Assembly (NCBI RefSeq): GCF_042466415.1
Contig: NZ_JAXHCH010000002.1
Location: 1,550,001-1,614,000 of the forward strand
DNA from: Albirhodobacter sp042466415
GTDB lineage: Bacteria; Pseudomonadota; Alphaproteobacteria; Rhodobacterales; Rhodobacteraceae
DNA length: 64,000 bases
Direction: 5' to 3'
The notes under the pieces are model-generated. The model made no database searches. It was given only the letters and a program-made list of their open reading frames with translations, and was not told the origin of the DNA. Positions 17,080 through 25,676 of this stretch are shown piece by piece; position 1 is the first letter of the stretch; each line of letters starts with the position of its first letter. The position numbers were made by a program, and so were the translations under genes.

Positions 17080-17491
17080 TCAGTCGCATCCTCACGAATG
17101 AACCCGACAATCAGACGCAAAAACACCCGTTCGGCAGGATTGGTTGCCGAATTCGGTGTCAAAAGTGTCCGATTGAGTGCCTACGCGGGCGAGCAGCGTC
17201 CGCAAGGGTCAGCAGGTCCGTATTCCTTTGTAACGGATATATAGCACAAAAAACGAGCCATTTAAAGCAGAGCCATCGTGCCGCGCCCCTCGCGCAGGGG
17301 ATAACCGTCGAAAAACAAGCCGGAATTACACCTTTTCACATGATGGTGTGGGGTATTTCAACGCGCCACCGCAGGGCGAGCCCCGCCAACACGCAAAACA
17401 CCAGACCGATTCGCGAATCGGTCTGGGAGGGAAGCCTGTGATTCGCCGAGGCGAGGCAACGCCGCAGCGCAAGCCGTGGCAACCGGCCTGA
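17080..17491 (-). other. Gap between fdxA and carD with a 26-bp perfect palindrome
   Basis: These 412 bases hold no convincing gene. An open frame spans 17326-17640 but mostly shadows fdxA. The carD promoter probably lies around 17230-17260. A perfect 26-bp palindrome sits at 17401-17426. The flanking 17330-17490 is GC-rich and could fold extensively, so it could be a dispersed intergenic repeat or the 3' end of the fdxA transcript. Confidence 0.5.
17401..17426. repeat. Perfect 26-bp palindrome downstream of fdxA
   Basis: The half-site CCAGACCGATTCG is followed directly by its exact reverse complement, with the axis in TCGCGA. On the minus strand TGTTTTG follows, so it may act as an fdxA terminator. 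As duplex DNA it could bind a dimeric protein. Confidence 0.8.
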
Positions 17492-17830
17492 TCAGTCGCC
17501 AGCACCCGGCTTCTCGGAGAAGTATTTCTCCAATTTGCCTTCCTCGCCATCATGCTTCTCATGATCGGGCAACGGATCTTTCTTCTGCGTGATGACCGGC
17601 CACAGCTCGGAATATTTCCGATTGAACTCGACCCACACATCCATACCCGGCTCAGTGTCCGGGCGGATTGCGTCGGCAGGGCATTCCGGCTCGCAGACGC
17701 CGCAATCGATGCATTCGTCAGGATAAATCACCAGCGTGTTTTCCCCCTCGTAGAAGCAATCCACGGGGCAAACTTCCACGCAATCGGTGAATTTGCAGGC
17801 GATACAATTGTCGGTCACGACATAGGTCAT
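17492..17830 (-). CDS. fdxA: Seven-iron ferredoxin FdxA (3Fe-4S/4Fe-4S)
   Basis: This 112-residue ferredoxin has the standard FdxA length. Cysteines at 9, 12, 17, 21 and 25 and at 40, 43, 46 and 50 give the ligand patterns of one 3Fe-4S and one 4Fe-4S cluster (CIACKFTDCVEVCP and CIDCGVCEPECP). The C-terminal extension after residue 60 is usual for this type. It is a small soluble electron carrier; partners cannot be told from the sequence. The ATG at 17830 was chosen to match the family N terminus MTYVVTDNC; an ATG two codons upstream is possible. It lies downstream of the helicase and S4 genes on the same strand. Confidence 0.93.
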   Translation of the reverse strand: MTYVVTDNCIACKFTDCVEVCPVDCFYEGENTLVIYPDECIDCGVCEPECPADAIRPDTEPGMDVWVEFNRKYSELWPVITQKKDPLPDHEKHDGEEGKLEKYFSEKPGAGD

Positions 17831-18024
17831 TTTCATACCCGTCTGAAGGTTGTTCGGGTCTAAGTAGCCGCGCAAGCGTCATCATTCAAGCGTGGCAGTG
17901 CAACAAAGGAAACCGTGTGACGATCTGGACGCGGAGGCGACATCTGTTCGCCTTTAGCCCACTGCCGTAGAACAGACGAACGGCACATCGAAGCCGGACA
18001 GATCGATCCCGCGCGCCCGCACGT

Positions 18025-18342
18025 TCAGTCGGTATCCTCCCAAGCCGCGCGCCCCCAATCGCTTGGCGCGTCCGACAGCCATTCGTAGAGCTTTTGCGCC
18101 TCAGATGGTGCCCCCCGACGCGCCCCGCACGCCAGCAGTTTGACCACGCGAACATCGCCCCCCATCACAAAGGTCAAGACATCCCCCGCCCCGACCATTT
18201 TCGACGCACGGCCAGCGTGGGCACCGTTCACACGCACGGCATTGGCGCTAATCGCACCCGCTGCAAGACCGCGCGATTTGAAGAAACGTGCAAAAAACAA
18301 CCACTTATCGAGGCGGATTCGCTCGGCCTCGGTGTCCGGCAT
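18025..18342 (-). CDS. S4-domain RNA-binding protein (Hsp15-like)
   Basis: This 105-residue protein has an S4 RNA-binding fold starting at IRLDKWLFFARFFKSRGLA (residues 9-27) and continuing with NAVRVNGAHAGRASKMVGAGDVL. This is the arrangement in Hsp15/HslR, which binds free 50S subunits carrying nascent chains; similar small S4 proteins have other RNA targets. The ATG at 18342 follows directly on a terminator hairpin ending in TTTTTAT, so there is no space for a normal ribosome-binding site. An in-frame start at 18399 would place the hairpin inside the gene. The chosen start gives the usual N terminus of the family. Confidence 0.8.
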   Translation of the reverse strand: MPDTEAERIRLDKWLFFARFFKSRGLAAGAISANAVRVNGAHAGRASKMVGAGDVLTFVMGGDVRVVKLLACGARRGAPSEAQKLYEWLSDAPSDWGRAAWEDTD

Positions 18343-18345
18343 ATA

Positions 18346-18376
18346 AAAAGCCGCGCCCGATTTGGGCGCGGCTTTT
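18346..18376 (-). terminator. Terminator-like hairpin between helicase and S4 gene
   Basis: On the minus strand AAAAGCCGCGCCC, a 5-base loop and GGGCGCGGCTTTT form a 13-bp perfect stem ending in a T-run. It starts 26 bases after the helicase stop and ends three bases before the S4 ATG. It has the form of a rho-independent terminator and may limit S4 expression from the helicase transcript. Confidence 0.85.
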
Positions 18377-18402
18377 CGATTTCGCAGACGCTCTCGCATC
18401 GC

Positions 18403-21234
18403 TTATTTTTTGTCTTTCAATGCCATCAGCACAGCGAATGGATTGTCAGGATCGATTGGCTTTTCCTTTTTCGGCGGGCGGGCCTCAAAGTGATAGGTGT
18501 TCTCGGTTTTCGGCTTGCGGTTGTCTTTGCCGCGCGGCTTGCCGCCACCTTTCCGATCGCCCTTCTCACCACGGTTTCCGCCGGCTTTGTCGCCGCGCGG
18601 CGCGCCGCCTTGCTTGCGCTCGCCGCCTTCACGGTTGGACTCGCGGCTACCCTCACGACGGTTGCCGCGATCGCCCTGACCGCCACGCGGGCGAGGCGCC
18701 CAAGTGAAGGTATAGAAAACTTCCATCTCAGGGGCTGCTTCGGCCGCCTCGGCCGCCGCAGCTGCCTTAGCCGCCTCGTCCTCAGCGACGGGCGAGGCTT
18801 CCTCCGGAATCGGATTGGCGTTGGAGTCGTCCGCAGGCTTTGGCGCAACAACGGCCTCTGCCTTGACTTTTACCCGCTCGCCGCGCTCGCCTTTGTAGCC
18901 CAGACCGCCCATCAGATCAGCAAACTGCTCCAACGTCATGCCCGTGATCGACAACATGTCGGGAACGGCTTCAAACCCGCCGCGGCTATCCTGACCGCGC
19001 AGCAGATCCGCGAGACGTTCCAGCATGTCGATGCGAATCGCACGCGCGCCAGACTGACGATAGCCAGACAGCGTGTAAGCAATCGCAGGAACTTCCGTGA
19101 TGTTCGGAATTGTCACCAAGCCCGGAGGCGGGCTCTCGGGGAATTCTTGCAAACCAGCCCAAAGCGAATGCAGCACGAGGCGCAAGCGTGTCGGCGCCGG
19201 CTTCAACAACTGTTGCTGGAAGATCGTGTATTGACCAAACCGCACACCATGCTTGCGCAGGCTCCCACGGGCCTCTTGATCGAGCTCTTTGACCTCGTTC
19301 GCCACGCCTTCGCGCGGCAAGATGCCCATCCCTTCGACCAGTCGGAACGCAAAGCCGCGCGCCAGACCCGTCAACGCCTCGTCGCGAGACATCGCGAGCA
19401 ATGGCTCGAACAGAGCGGCGATCTTTCGGTCGATGAAGTGCTGCAAACGGCGTTTGACCTTCTCGGCCACCTCCGGTCCCGCTTCCTCATCAACGAACGC
19501 CTCGACGACCGGCTTGAGCGGATCACCGCCCTTAACCAGCTTGCCAAGCGCGATCTCGCCCCACATCAGGCCACCTTGTTCGGTGAAATCCATCTCCGTA
19601 TCGGGCGCGTTATAGAATCGGTCAGCCCTGAGGCTTAGCTCTGGTTTGAGCGCCTCATAGGCTGCACGCGCCAGCATTTTCGCCTCATCGGGCGAATTCG
19701 TTCCGTCCATCTGGAACCGGAACCCTTTAAGACGGCCAGCAAATTCGCCTTCTACCGTCACTTCGCCCTTATCGTTCACCTCGGCCACGAGGGTCTCCTT
19801 CTGCTTGAGCCGCCGCAACAGCACTGACGTGCGCCGGTCCACAAATCGTTGGGTCAGCGCGCCGTGAAGCGCATCTGACAGGCGATCTTCTACCGCGCGA
19901 GTTTCCCCGCGCCAATGACTTTCGTCATCGACCCAACCTTTGCGTTGGGCGACGTAGGTCCATGTGCGGATAAAGGCGAGGCGTTTTGACAGCGCGTCAA
20001 TATCGCCCTGCACTTTGTCGATCCGCGCGATCTGGCCAGATAGCCATTCCGTGGGGACCCCTTTTCCGCTTTGTAAAAATCCGAAAATCCGCGACAGAAG
20101 CGTCGCATGTTCCGCGCCGGAAATCGAGCGAAAATCGGGGATACGACACACATCCCAAAGCAGCTTCACATCCGCCGGATGGTGGAGCCGATCGGCAATT
20201 TCTGGATATTCAGACAATGTTTTCAAGGCGATAAGGTCATCAGCCTCGCGACCTTTCGTCAAAAGCTCGTGGCTTGGGCTATCCTCCAAGCTGGCAATAA
20301 GCCGCGCAACAGTTCCGAATTCCAACCGAGGATTACGCCATTGCAAGCGCTGGATGGGGGCGAACCGGTGGTTTTCAACCGCCTCCACAACCTCCGGAAT
20401 CAAGGGCCGCGCCTCGCCCGTCACGCCGAATGTGCCATCTTGCGTATGCCGCCCTGCACGGCCGGCAATTTGGCCTAGTTCATGCGGAAACAGCGGCCGC
20501 ATACGGCGCCCATCAAATTTGGATGTTGCTGAAAATGCAACATGTTCGATGTCCAGATTGAGCCCCATACCGATTGCATCGGTCGCCACAAGGTAATCCA
20601 CGTCGCCATTTTGATAGAGTTCGACCTGCGCATTGCGGGTGCGCGGGCTCAACGCCCCCATCACCACTGCCGCGCCGCCCTTTTGACGGCGTAGCAATTC
20701 GGCAATGGCATAGACATTATCGACAGAAAAACCGACGATGGCGGATCGCGCGGGCATGCGGGATGTCTTTTTAGATCCCGACCACGTCAATTCCGAGAAT
20801 CGCTCGCGACGCGTGAATTGCACCCCCGGCACAAGCGCCGCAATCGTCGGCCGCATCGTCTCCGACCCGAGAAACAACGTCTCGTGCCAGCCGCGTTTGT
20901 TCAAGAGCCGGTCTGTGAACACATGCCCCCGTTCGGGATCGGCACAGAGCTGGATCTCGTCGAGCGCCACAAAATCAGCGCCCAGCCCTTCGGGCATGGC
21001 CTCCGTTGTGCACACCCAATATTGCGTGCGTTCGGGCACGATACGCTCCTCGCCCGTCACGAGAGCAACACAAGACGGCCCCCGCGCCTTGACGATCCGG
21101 TCATAGACCTCGCGCGCCAAAAGCCGCAGCGGCAGGCCGATCACCCCCGTACGATGTGCCAGCATCCGTTCAATCGCGTAATGCGTCTTGCCGGTGTTGG
21201 TCGGCCCCAAAACGGCCGTAATCCGCCCCGTCAT
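18403..21234 (-). CDS. SUV3-like DExH RNA helicase
   Basis: This 943-residue superfamily 2 helicase is of the SUPV3L1/Suv3 type. Walker A is GPTNTGKTH (residues 10-18) and the DEIQ box lies at 92-95. GSETMRP follows as the motif III region. The second RecA domain holds the motif DAIGMGLNL and the arginine-finger segment QIAGRAGRH, which couple ATP hydrolysis to RNA unwinding. A C-terminal tail from about residue 850 is rich in Arg/Gly/Lys (GGQGDRGNRREGSRESNR) and ends in a conserved DPDNPFAVLMALKDK motif; it probably adds non-specific RNA binding. Mitochondrial Suv3 works in RNA decay. The bacterial role is unproven, but RNA turnover is likely. TPR gene upstream, S4 gene downstream. Confidence 0.9.
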   Translation of the reverse strand: MTGRITAVLGPTNTGKTHYAIERMLAHRTGVIGLPLRLLAREVYDRIVKARGPSCVALVTGEERIVPERTQYWVCTTEAMPEGLGADFVALDEIQLCADPERGHVFTDRLLNKRGWHETLFLGSETMRPTIAALVPGVQFTRRERFSELTWSGSKKTSRMPARSAIVGFSVDNVYAIAELLRRQKGGAAVVMGALSPRTRNAQVELYQNGDVDYLVATDAIGMGLNLDIEHVAFSATSKFDGRRMRPLFPHELGQIAGRAGRHTQDGTFGVTGEARPLIPEVVEAVENHRFAPIQRLQWRNPRLEFGTVARLIASLEDSPSHELLTKGREADDLIALKTLSEYPEIADRLHHPADVKLLWDVCRIPDFRSISGAEHATLLSRIFGFLQSGKGVPTEWLSGQIARIDKVQGDIDALSKRLAFIRTWTYVAQRKGWVDDESHWRGETRAVEDRLSDALHGALTQRFVDRRTSVLLRRLKQKETLVAEVNDKGEVTVEGEFAGRLKGFRFQMDGTNSPDEAKMLARAAYEALKPELSLRADRFYNAPDTEMDFTEQGGLMWGEIALGKLVKGGDPLKPVVEAFVDEEAGPEVAEKVKRRLQHFIDRKIAALFEPLLAMSRDEALTGLARGFAFRLVEGMGILPREGVANEVKELDQEARGSLRKHGVRFGQYTIFQQQLLKPAPTRLRLVLHSLWAGLQEFPESPPPGLVTIPNITEVPAIAYTLSGYRQSGARAIRIDMLERLADLLRGQDSRGGFEAVPDMLSITGMTLEQFADLMGGLGYKGERGERVKVKAEAVVAPKPADDSNANPIPEEASPVAEDEAAKAAAAAEAAEAAPEMEVFYTFTWAPRPRGGQGDRGNRREGSRESNREGGERKQGGAPRGDKAGGNRGEKGDRKGGGKPRGKDNRKPKTENTYHFEARPPKKEKPIDPDNPFAVLMALKDKK

Positions 21235-21274
21235 TCCATGCCTCGACTTTTCTGATGTCTTTCGAGACTCACGC

Positions 21275-21943
21275 CTAGAGCGCGATCCCCTCTTGCGTTT
21301 TTTTCAGCCGCGCGATGGCGTCGGATACATCTGCCTGATGTGGGTTCAGTGCCAAAGACGCCTCATAAGCCGCGATCGCACGTGCATCTTGACGCATCTC
21401 CTCAAATATCTGGCCGATCACCGCAAGCGCTGCAAACTGGCGTGGCTCCAATGCGACGGCCTGCGCAAGATCCGCCAAAGCCGGACCATGCTCCCCCGCC
21501 ATATAGAACGCCACACCGCGCGCGGCAAATCCGGCAGGAAACTCAGGCGCGTGATCCGTGAGCGCCGTGAGGTCGTCAATCGCCCCGGCGAGATCCCCCT
21601 CATCCAGAGACAATTCGCCCCGCATGAGCAAGAGATCCATCGCCGCCGATCCTGACTTGGACCATTCGCGCTCAATATCTGTCTGCGCACGCGCCCAGCC
21701 TGCGTAATCGGGGTCGGCGAGTTCCGCGAACCATCTCTCCATCCGCGCGGAAAGCGACCCTTGATTAGCAAGGTCGCCCGCATCAGATGCAGGGTTTTCG
21801 GCCTCCACCTCGATTTGCGGCGCCTCATTTCGGGGCGCGGCCTCCTGCGCGAGCGCAGCGCCCCGCCCGCCCGCAAGCGCAGCCAGCGAGAGCAAAACCG
21901 AAAATGCCGTGACGGCACATTTGTTATGGGCGCGAAGCTTCAT
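21275..21943 (-). CDS. Secreted TPR-repeat protein
   Basis: This 222-residue protein has an N-terminal signal peptide (positive MKLRAHNK, a hydrophobic stretch, and a cut near ALAQE at about 33), so it is probably periplasmic. The rest contains about three tetratricopeptide repeats (LLLMRGELSLDEGDLAGAI, AARGVAFYMAGEHGPAL, AVIGQIFEEMRQDARAIAAY), which mediate protein contacts. No enzymatic domain is visible. It lies 40 bases upstream of the helicase on the same strand and may share its transcript. ATG 21943 was chosen because the signal peptide starts there; ATGs at 21946 and 21964 are in frame. Confidence 0.82.
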   Translation of the reverse strand: MKLRAHNKCAVTAFSVLLSLAALAGGRGAALAQEAAPRNEAPQIEVEAENPASDAGDLANQGSLSARMERWFAELADPDYAGWARAQTDIEREWSKSGSAAMDLLLMRGELSLDEGDLAGAIDDLTALTDHAPEFPAGFAARGVAFYMAGEHGPALADLAQAVALEPRQFAALAVIGQIFEEMRQDARAIAAYEASLALNPHQADVSDAIARLKKTQEGIAL

Positions 21944-22033
21944 CATAACTATGTTGTAACCCATAGGCCGGAGATTGCGAGAGTTGCTTTCTCACTTTCC
22001 AGCCATCATCGCCATCCTACCGGAGGACACTAC

Positions 22034-22321
22034 ATGAGCACCGCAATCGATACCGCCGTCGCCGCCCTGAACGCGAAAATGCCTGAGGGCTTTTCGTCCA
22101 CCGCGAAGTTCATCATCAAGGATGAAGGCTCGATCATCATCGATTCCGATGGCGCACGCGCAGGCGACGACGAAGCCGAAGTGACCCTGACCGCCTCCGC
22201 TGAAACCTTCCAAGGAATGCTCGCGGGCGACGTGAACCCAACCGCCGCCTTCATGACCGGCAAGCTATCGGTTGACGGCAATATGGGCCTCGCGATGCAA
22301 CTCGGCGCGGCGCTTTCGTAA
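22034..22321 (+). CDS. SCP2 sterol-binding-fold protein
   Basis: This 95-residue protein has the SCP2 lipid-binding fold: an N-terminal amphipathic helix, strands with KFIIKDEGSIIID and VTLTASAETFQGMLAGD, then the conserved AFMTGKLSVDGNMGLAMQL helix region. Such small proteins bind hydrophobic ligands or act as carriers; in bacteria the ligand is usually unknown. A strong CGGAGGA site 7 bases before the ATG fixes the start. The next gene, a lysophospholipase-like hydrolase, begins 3 bases after the stop, suggesting joint work on a lipid substrate. Confidence 0.88.
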   Translation: MSTAIDTAVAALNAKMPEGFSSTAKFIIKDEGSIIIDSDGARAGDDEAEVTLTASAETFQGMLAGDVNPTAAFMTGKLSVDGNMGLAMQLGAALS

Positions 22322-22324
22322 GCG

Positions 22325-23293
22325 ATGCAGGGCGCCCCGCTCTTTGAAACGCTCGCGCTCGTCCCTGAAGGGGGCGAGGCGCAATGGGTGACGACATCGG
22401 ACGGGGTGCGTTTGCGTCTTGCACATTGGAATGTGACCGCGGCGAAGGGCACTGTGTTCCTATTGCCCGGTCGCACAGAATATATCGAAAAATACGGCGA
22501 TGCAGTGCGCCAGCTCGCAAAAGCAGGCTTTGAGACGCTGATCATAGATTGGCGCGGTCAAGGGTTGTCCGATCGCGCGCTGGAGGATCCGCACAAAGGG
22601 CACGTCAATGATATGGCCGATTATCAAACTGATCTGCGCGCGATGCGATCCTACGCTGCGGGGATGCGCATGCAGCAACCGTGGTTTGTGCTCGCACATT
22701 CGATGGGCGGTGCAATCGCCCTGCGGCACCTGATCGATGCGGAGGCAACCGAGACCGCTGGCCAAGCTGAGGCTGGCCCTGCGTTTAAAGCCGCCTCCTT
22801 CTCCGCCCCGATGTGGGGGATTGCCCTCCCCGCGGCGCCGATAGCCTGCGCGATGGCGCATAGTCTGGCCAGAACACCCCTGCGCGAGGGATATGCGCTT
22901 GGTACGGGCAAGACACCCTACCCTCACGGCGCCGCCTTCGAGCAGAACATGCTGACCCGTGCGCCCGAGATGTGGGCGATGATGATCACGCATCTTTCGG
23001 AACAACCCGCGCTTACGCTCGCGGGACCGACCTTCGGATGGATCTCCACTGCGCTGGCGGAATGCGCTACCCTCAAAGCCCTTCCCTCCCCCAATCTTCC
23101 GGCACTGACAGCCTTGGGCGGGAATGAACGCATCGTCGACGCGCAGCCGATCCGCACGCGCATGGCCGCATGGCCGCTGGGGACGCTCATCGAATTTGAG
23201 GCCGGCGAGCATGAGGTGATGATGGGCCCACAAGCCGAACGTGACCTGTTTTTGAAGCGCACGGTCGAGCTTTTCATCGCACAGCTTAAGTAA
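22325..23293 (+). CDS. Alpha/beta hydrolase, lysophospholipase-like
   Basis: This 322-residue serine hydrolase is of the Hydrolase_4/monoglyceride-lipase type. The nucleophile elbow is HSMGG with Ser126. Acid and base candidates are the Asp in NERIVDAQ and the His in GEHEV, both near the C terminus. The oxyanion region is FLLPGRTEYIEKYG. The length and lid region fit lysophospholipase PldB-like enzymes. It is coupled to the SCP2 gene. No signal peptide is visible, so a cytoplasmic site is likely. The natural substrate is not known. Confidence 0.85.
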   Translation: MQGAPLFETLALVPEGGEAQWVTTSDGVRLRLAHWNVTAAKGTVFLLPGRTEYIEKYGDAVRQLAKAGFETLIIDWRGQGLSDRALEDPHKGHVNDMADYQTDLRAMRSYAAGMRMQQPWFVLAHSMGGAIALRHLIDAEATETAGQAEAGPAFKAASFSAPMWGIALPAAPIACAMAHSLARTPLREGYALGTGKTPYPHGAAFEQNMLTRAPEMWAMMITHLSEQPALTLAGPTFGWISTALAECATLKALPSPNLPALTALGGNERIVDAQPIRTRMAAWPLGTLIEFEAGEHEVMMGPQAERDLFLKRTVELFIAQLK

Positions 23294-23312
23294 GCGCCCC
23301 GTTCACGCGTCC

Positions 23313-23348
23313 TGAAAAGGAAAAGAGGCGCGGGACAAACCGCACCTC
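23313..23348 (-). terminator. Terminator downstream of rpoH
   Basis: On the minus strand GAGGTGCGG pairs with CCGCGCCTC (one mismatch) and is followed by TTTTCCTTTT. It lies 38 bases after the rpoH frame ends, so the gene has kept its normal 3' signal although the frame is interrupted. Confidence 0.75.
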
Positions 23349-23385
23349 TATCATCCGTTACCTAGCAGGGTGCGGCCCCGATATC

Positions 23386-24285
23386 CTAGGCTGTTTCAAG
23401 CATTCCCCGCTCACGCGCGAGCTCCGTCATGCGTTCTTGCAATTTCTCAAACGCGCGCACTTCGATCTGACGAATGCGCTCGCGTGACACGTTATACTCG
23501 CTCGAGAGATCCTCGAGTGTCAGCGGCTCATCCCGAAGGCGGCGTTTTTGCAAAATATCGCGCTCGCGCTCATTGAGAACCTCCATCGAGGTTTCCAAAA
23601 TCTCGCGCCGCGCGCTCAATTCGTCCGCCTCGGCATAATCGCCGGCCTGATCCGCGCTTTCATCTTCGAGCCAGTCCTGCCACTGCGCCGAGCTATCGCC
23701 ATCCGCCGCGCCCACTTGCGCATTGAGGGAAGCATCCCCGCCCGACAGGCGGCGGTTCATCGAAATCACCTCATCCTCGGTCACCGACAAATCTTTGGCG
23801 ATGCGCGCAACGTGATCGGGATGCAGATCGCCATCCTCATAGGCACCGATCTTGGATTTTGCCTTGCGCAGGTTGAAAAACAGTTTCTTCTGCGCAGACG
23901 TCGTTCCAAGCTTAACAAGGCTCCACGAGCGCAGGATATATTCCTAAATCGACGCCCTAATCCACCACATTGCGTAGGTCGCAAGGCGGAAGCCCTTCTC
24001 GGGATCAAACCGTTTCACGGCCTGCATCAAACCGACGTTCGCCTCCGAGATAACCTCGGCTTGCGGTAGGCCATAACCGCGATACCCCATCGCGATCTTC
24101 GCCGCCAAACGCAGGTGTGACGTCACCATCTGATGCGCGGCGGCAGTGTCTTGATGATCCACCCAACGCTTCGCCAGCATGTATTCGGTTTCCGGCTCTA
24201 GGAGCGGAAACTTGCGAATTTCTTGCATGTACCGGTTCAACCCTTGTTCGGGGCTGGGTGCGGGAAGATTGGTGTAACTCGTCAT
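23386..24285 (-). pseudogene. rpoH: Heat-shock sigma factor RpoH, interrupted by an in-frame amber codon
   Basis: The frame encodes a 299-residue sigma-32 with a TAG at codon 114 (23944-23946) and is otherwise fully open. Upstream of the stop are region 1.2 (LNRYMQEIRKFPLLEPETEYML) and region 2 up to ATYAMWWIRASI. Downstream, in the same frame, are EYILRSWSLVKLGTTSAQKKLFFNLRKAKS (split here into its parts, containing the RpoH box) and region 4 with the helix-turn-helix LEDLSSEYNVSRERIRQIE. Relatives have Gln at the stop position, so one C-to-T change (CAG to TAG) explains it. A 113-residue product would lack promoter recognition. Read-through by a suppressor tRNA, or a sequencing error, is possible. 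AGGAGA and AGGA sites precede the ATG, and an intact terminator follows. Confidence 0.85.
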
Positions 24286-24625
24286 CTCGTCCTGATCTCT
24301 CCTGTTCCGAGGCCAGATGCCGCGGATTGGGGGACAAACCCCCGTACCTACTCAAGATGGCGTGCGGCCAGTACGGGTTCAAGGGTGGTAGATGTGCGAA
24401 TTCACACAAAACACCCGCAATTACCGCACGATTTCGCGCCACTGCACATCACATTGCATTACGACACCTTAATCTCGGAGGGCCGCCAGCGGTGAGCCGC
24501 CGACACCTGCTTGACTGTCGCAACACTAGCTTAACGTATGGTAAATGCCTATCCGTCACCACCTCACGGTGATGTGACAATTTTACGCGCTTTCCGAGCA
24601 AACCCGCTCGATACCGGAGTGCGGC
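24286..24625 (-). other. Leader and promoter region of rpoH
   Basis: These 340 bases lie between rluD and rpoH on the same strand and contain no gene I can support. A small hairpin with GGGGG/CCCCC arms (24329-24343) lies 44 bases before the rpoH start in the mRNA leader. The rest is moderately AT-rich near 24530-24600. I cannot single out a promoter. Confidence 0.4.
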
Positions 24626-25675
24626 TTAGTCGCTTGATGGCTCGCCGCGCAGGGCTGCGATCAACGCTTGCATATCCTCGGGCAAATCAGAGGTGAAAGA
24701 GAGTTCCTCGCCCGTGACCGGATGCGTGAAACCCAATGTCGCCGCATGCAAGGCCTGACGTGCGAAGCCTTCCGCGGTTGACACGCCCAGCGCACCGAGA
24801 GCCTTTTCGTTCATCTTGCGCCGTCCGCCGTAAGTCGGATCGCCGATCAGCCCATGCCCCGCATGCGCCATGTGCACGCGAATCTGATGCGTGCGGCCCG
24901 TTTCTAGCCAGCAATCGATGAGCGCCGCAGAGGCGGGCGTGCCGAACCCTTCGACGATGCGCGCGCGCGTGATCGCATGACGCCCTTGATCGAAATAGAC
25001 GGCCTGCTTCTGCCGATCCGATTTGTGACGCGCGAGGAACGATTGCACCTTCAAGATGTTCCCCGCCTCGAACGAAACTCCGCGCGTCCCCAAAAGCCGC
25101 GGATCAGCGGCATCAGGAACGCCGTGGACCACCGCCATATAATGACGGTGCACGGTGTGTTTCTCGAATTGCTTCGCCAGACCGTGATGCGCACGGTTGG
25201 ATTTTGCGACGACCAAAAGGCCAGAGGTCTCTTTGTCGATGCGGTGAACGATGCCTGGACGGGCCTCGCCGCCGATACCGGAAAGCTTGCCGCCGAAATG
25301 ATGCAAAAGCGCGTTGACCAGCGTTCCGCCCGGGGTGCCCGGCGCGGGATGCACAACCATCCCGGCGGGCTTATCGATCACGATGAGATCCTCATCTTCC
25401 CACAGCACTGTCAGCGGGATATCCTCGGCAACAGTTGCCACGGCGCGGGCAACCTCGACCGTAATCTCGAAAACATCCCCCTCCTCAACGCGCGCCTTCT
25501 GGTTGGTCTCGACCACACCGTTGCGGGTGATCATGCCATCCGCCAAGAGCTTGGCCAGACGCGAGCGCGAAAGGGCTGCTTCCTCTGGAACTTCCTGCGC
25601 GAGCGCCTTATCAAGGCGATCAGGCGGGTTTTCCCCGATAACGACCCGAAGGATCTGCTGTTCAATGTCCGACAT
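24626..25675 (-). CDS. rluD: 23S rRNA pseudouridine synthase RluD-type
   Basis: This 349-residue pseudouridine synthase of the RluA/RluD family probably acts on 23S rRNA positions 1911, 1915 and 1917. An N-terminal S4 domain (RLDKALAQEVPEEAALSRSRLAKLLADG, seen as two helices) precedes the catalytic domain. The catalytic Asp is in GIVHRIDKETSGLLVVAK (HRLDxxTSG motif), and RTHQIRVHMAHAGHGLIGDP is the conserved downstream motif. Family membership is secure, the exact target less so. GGAAGG lies 5 bases before the ATG at 25675. The first codons overlap the divergent small gene on the other strand. Confidence 0.92.
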   Translation of the reverse strand: MSDIEQQILRVVIGENPPDRLDKALAQEVPEEAALSRSRLAKLLADGMITRNGVVETNQKARVEEGDVFEITVEVARAVATVAEDIPLTVLWEDEDLIVIDKPAGMVVHPAPGTPGGTLVNALLHHFGGKLSGIGGEARPGIVHRIDKETSGLLVVAKSNRAHHGLAKQFEKHTVHRHYMAVVHGVPDAADPRLLGTRGVSFEAGNILKVQSFLARHKSDRQKQAVYFDQGRHAITRARIVEGFGTPASAALIDCWLETGRTHQIRVHMAHAGHGLIGDPTYGGRRKMNEKALGALGVSTAEGFARQALHAATLGFTHPVTGEELSFTSDLPEDMQALIAALRGEPSSD

Positions 25676-25676
25676 G

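Noticed and set aside
17326..17640. 104-codon open frame over the fdxA 3' end and the 26-bp palindrome
   Set aside because: Half overlaps fdxA out of frame and the rest is rich in Arg/Pro/Cys without a ribosome-binding site; better explained as spacer or repeat.
18094..19638. 514-codon open frame opposite the helicase gene
   Set aside because: Its composition (Arg/His/Gln-rich) follows from the GC-rich helicase sequence; the helicase motifs on the other strand are unambiguous.
23386..23790. Independent short gene from the 3' half of rpoH
   Set aside because: It is in the same frame as the 5' half, starts at an internal Leu codon (TTG) without a ribosome-binding site, and contains only regions 3-4 of a sigma factor.
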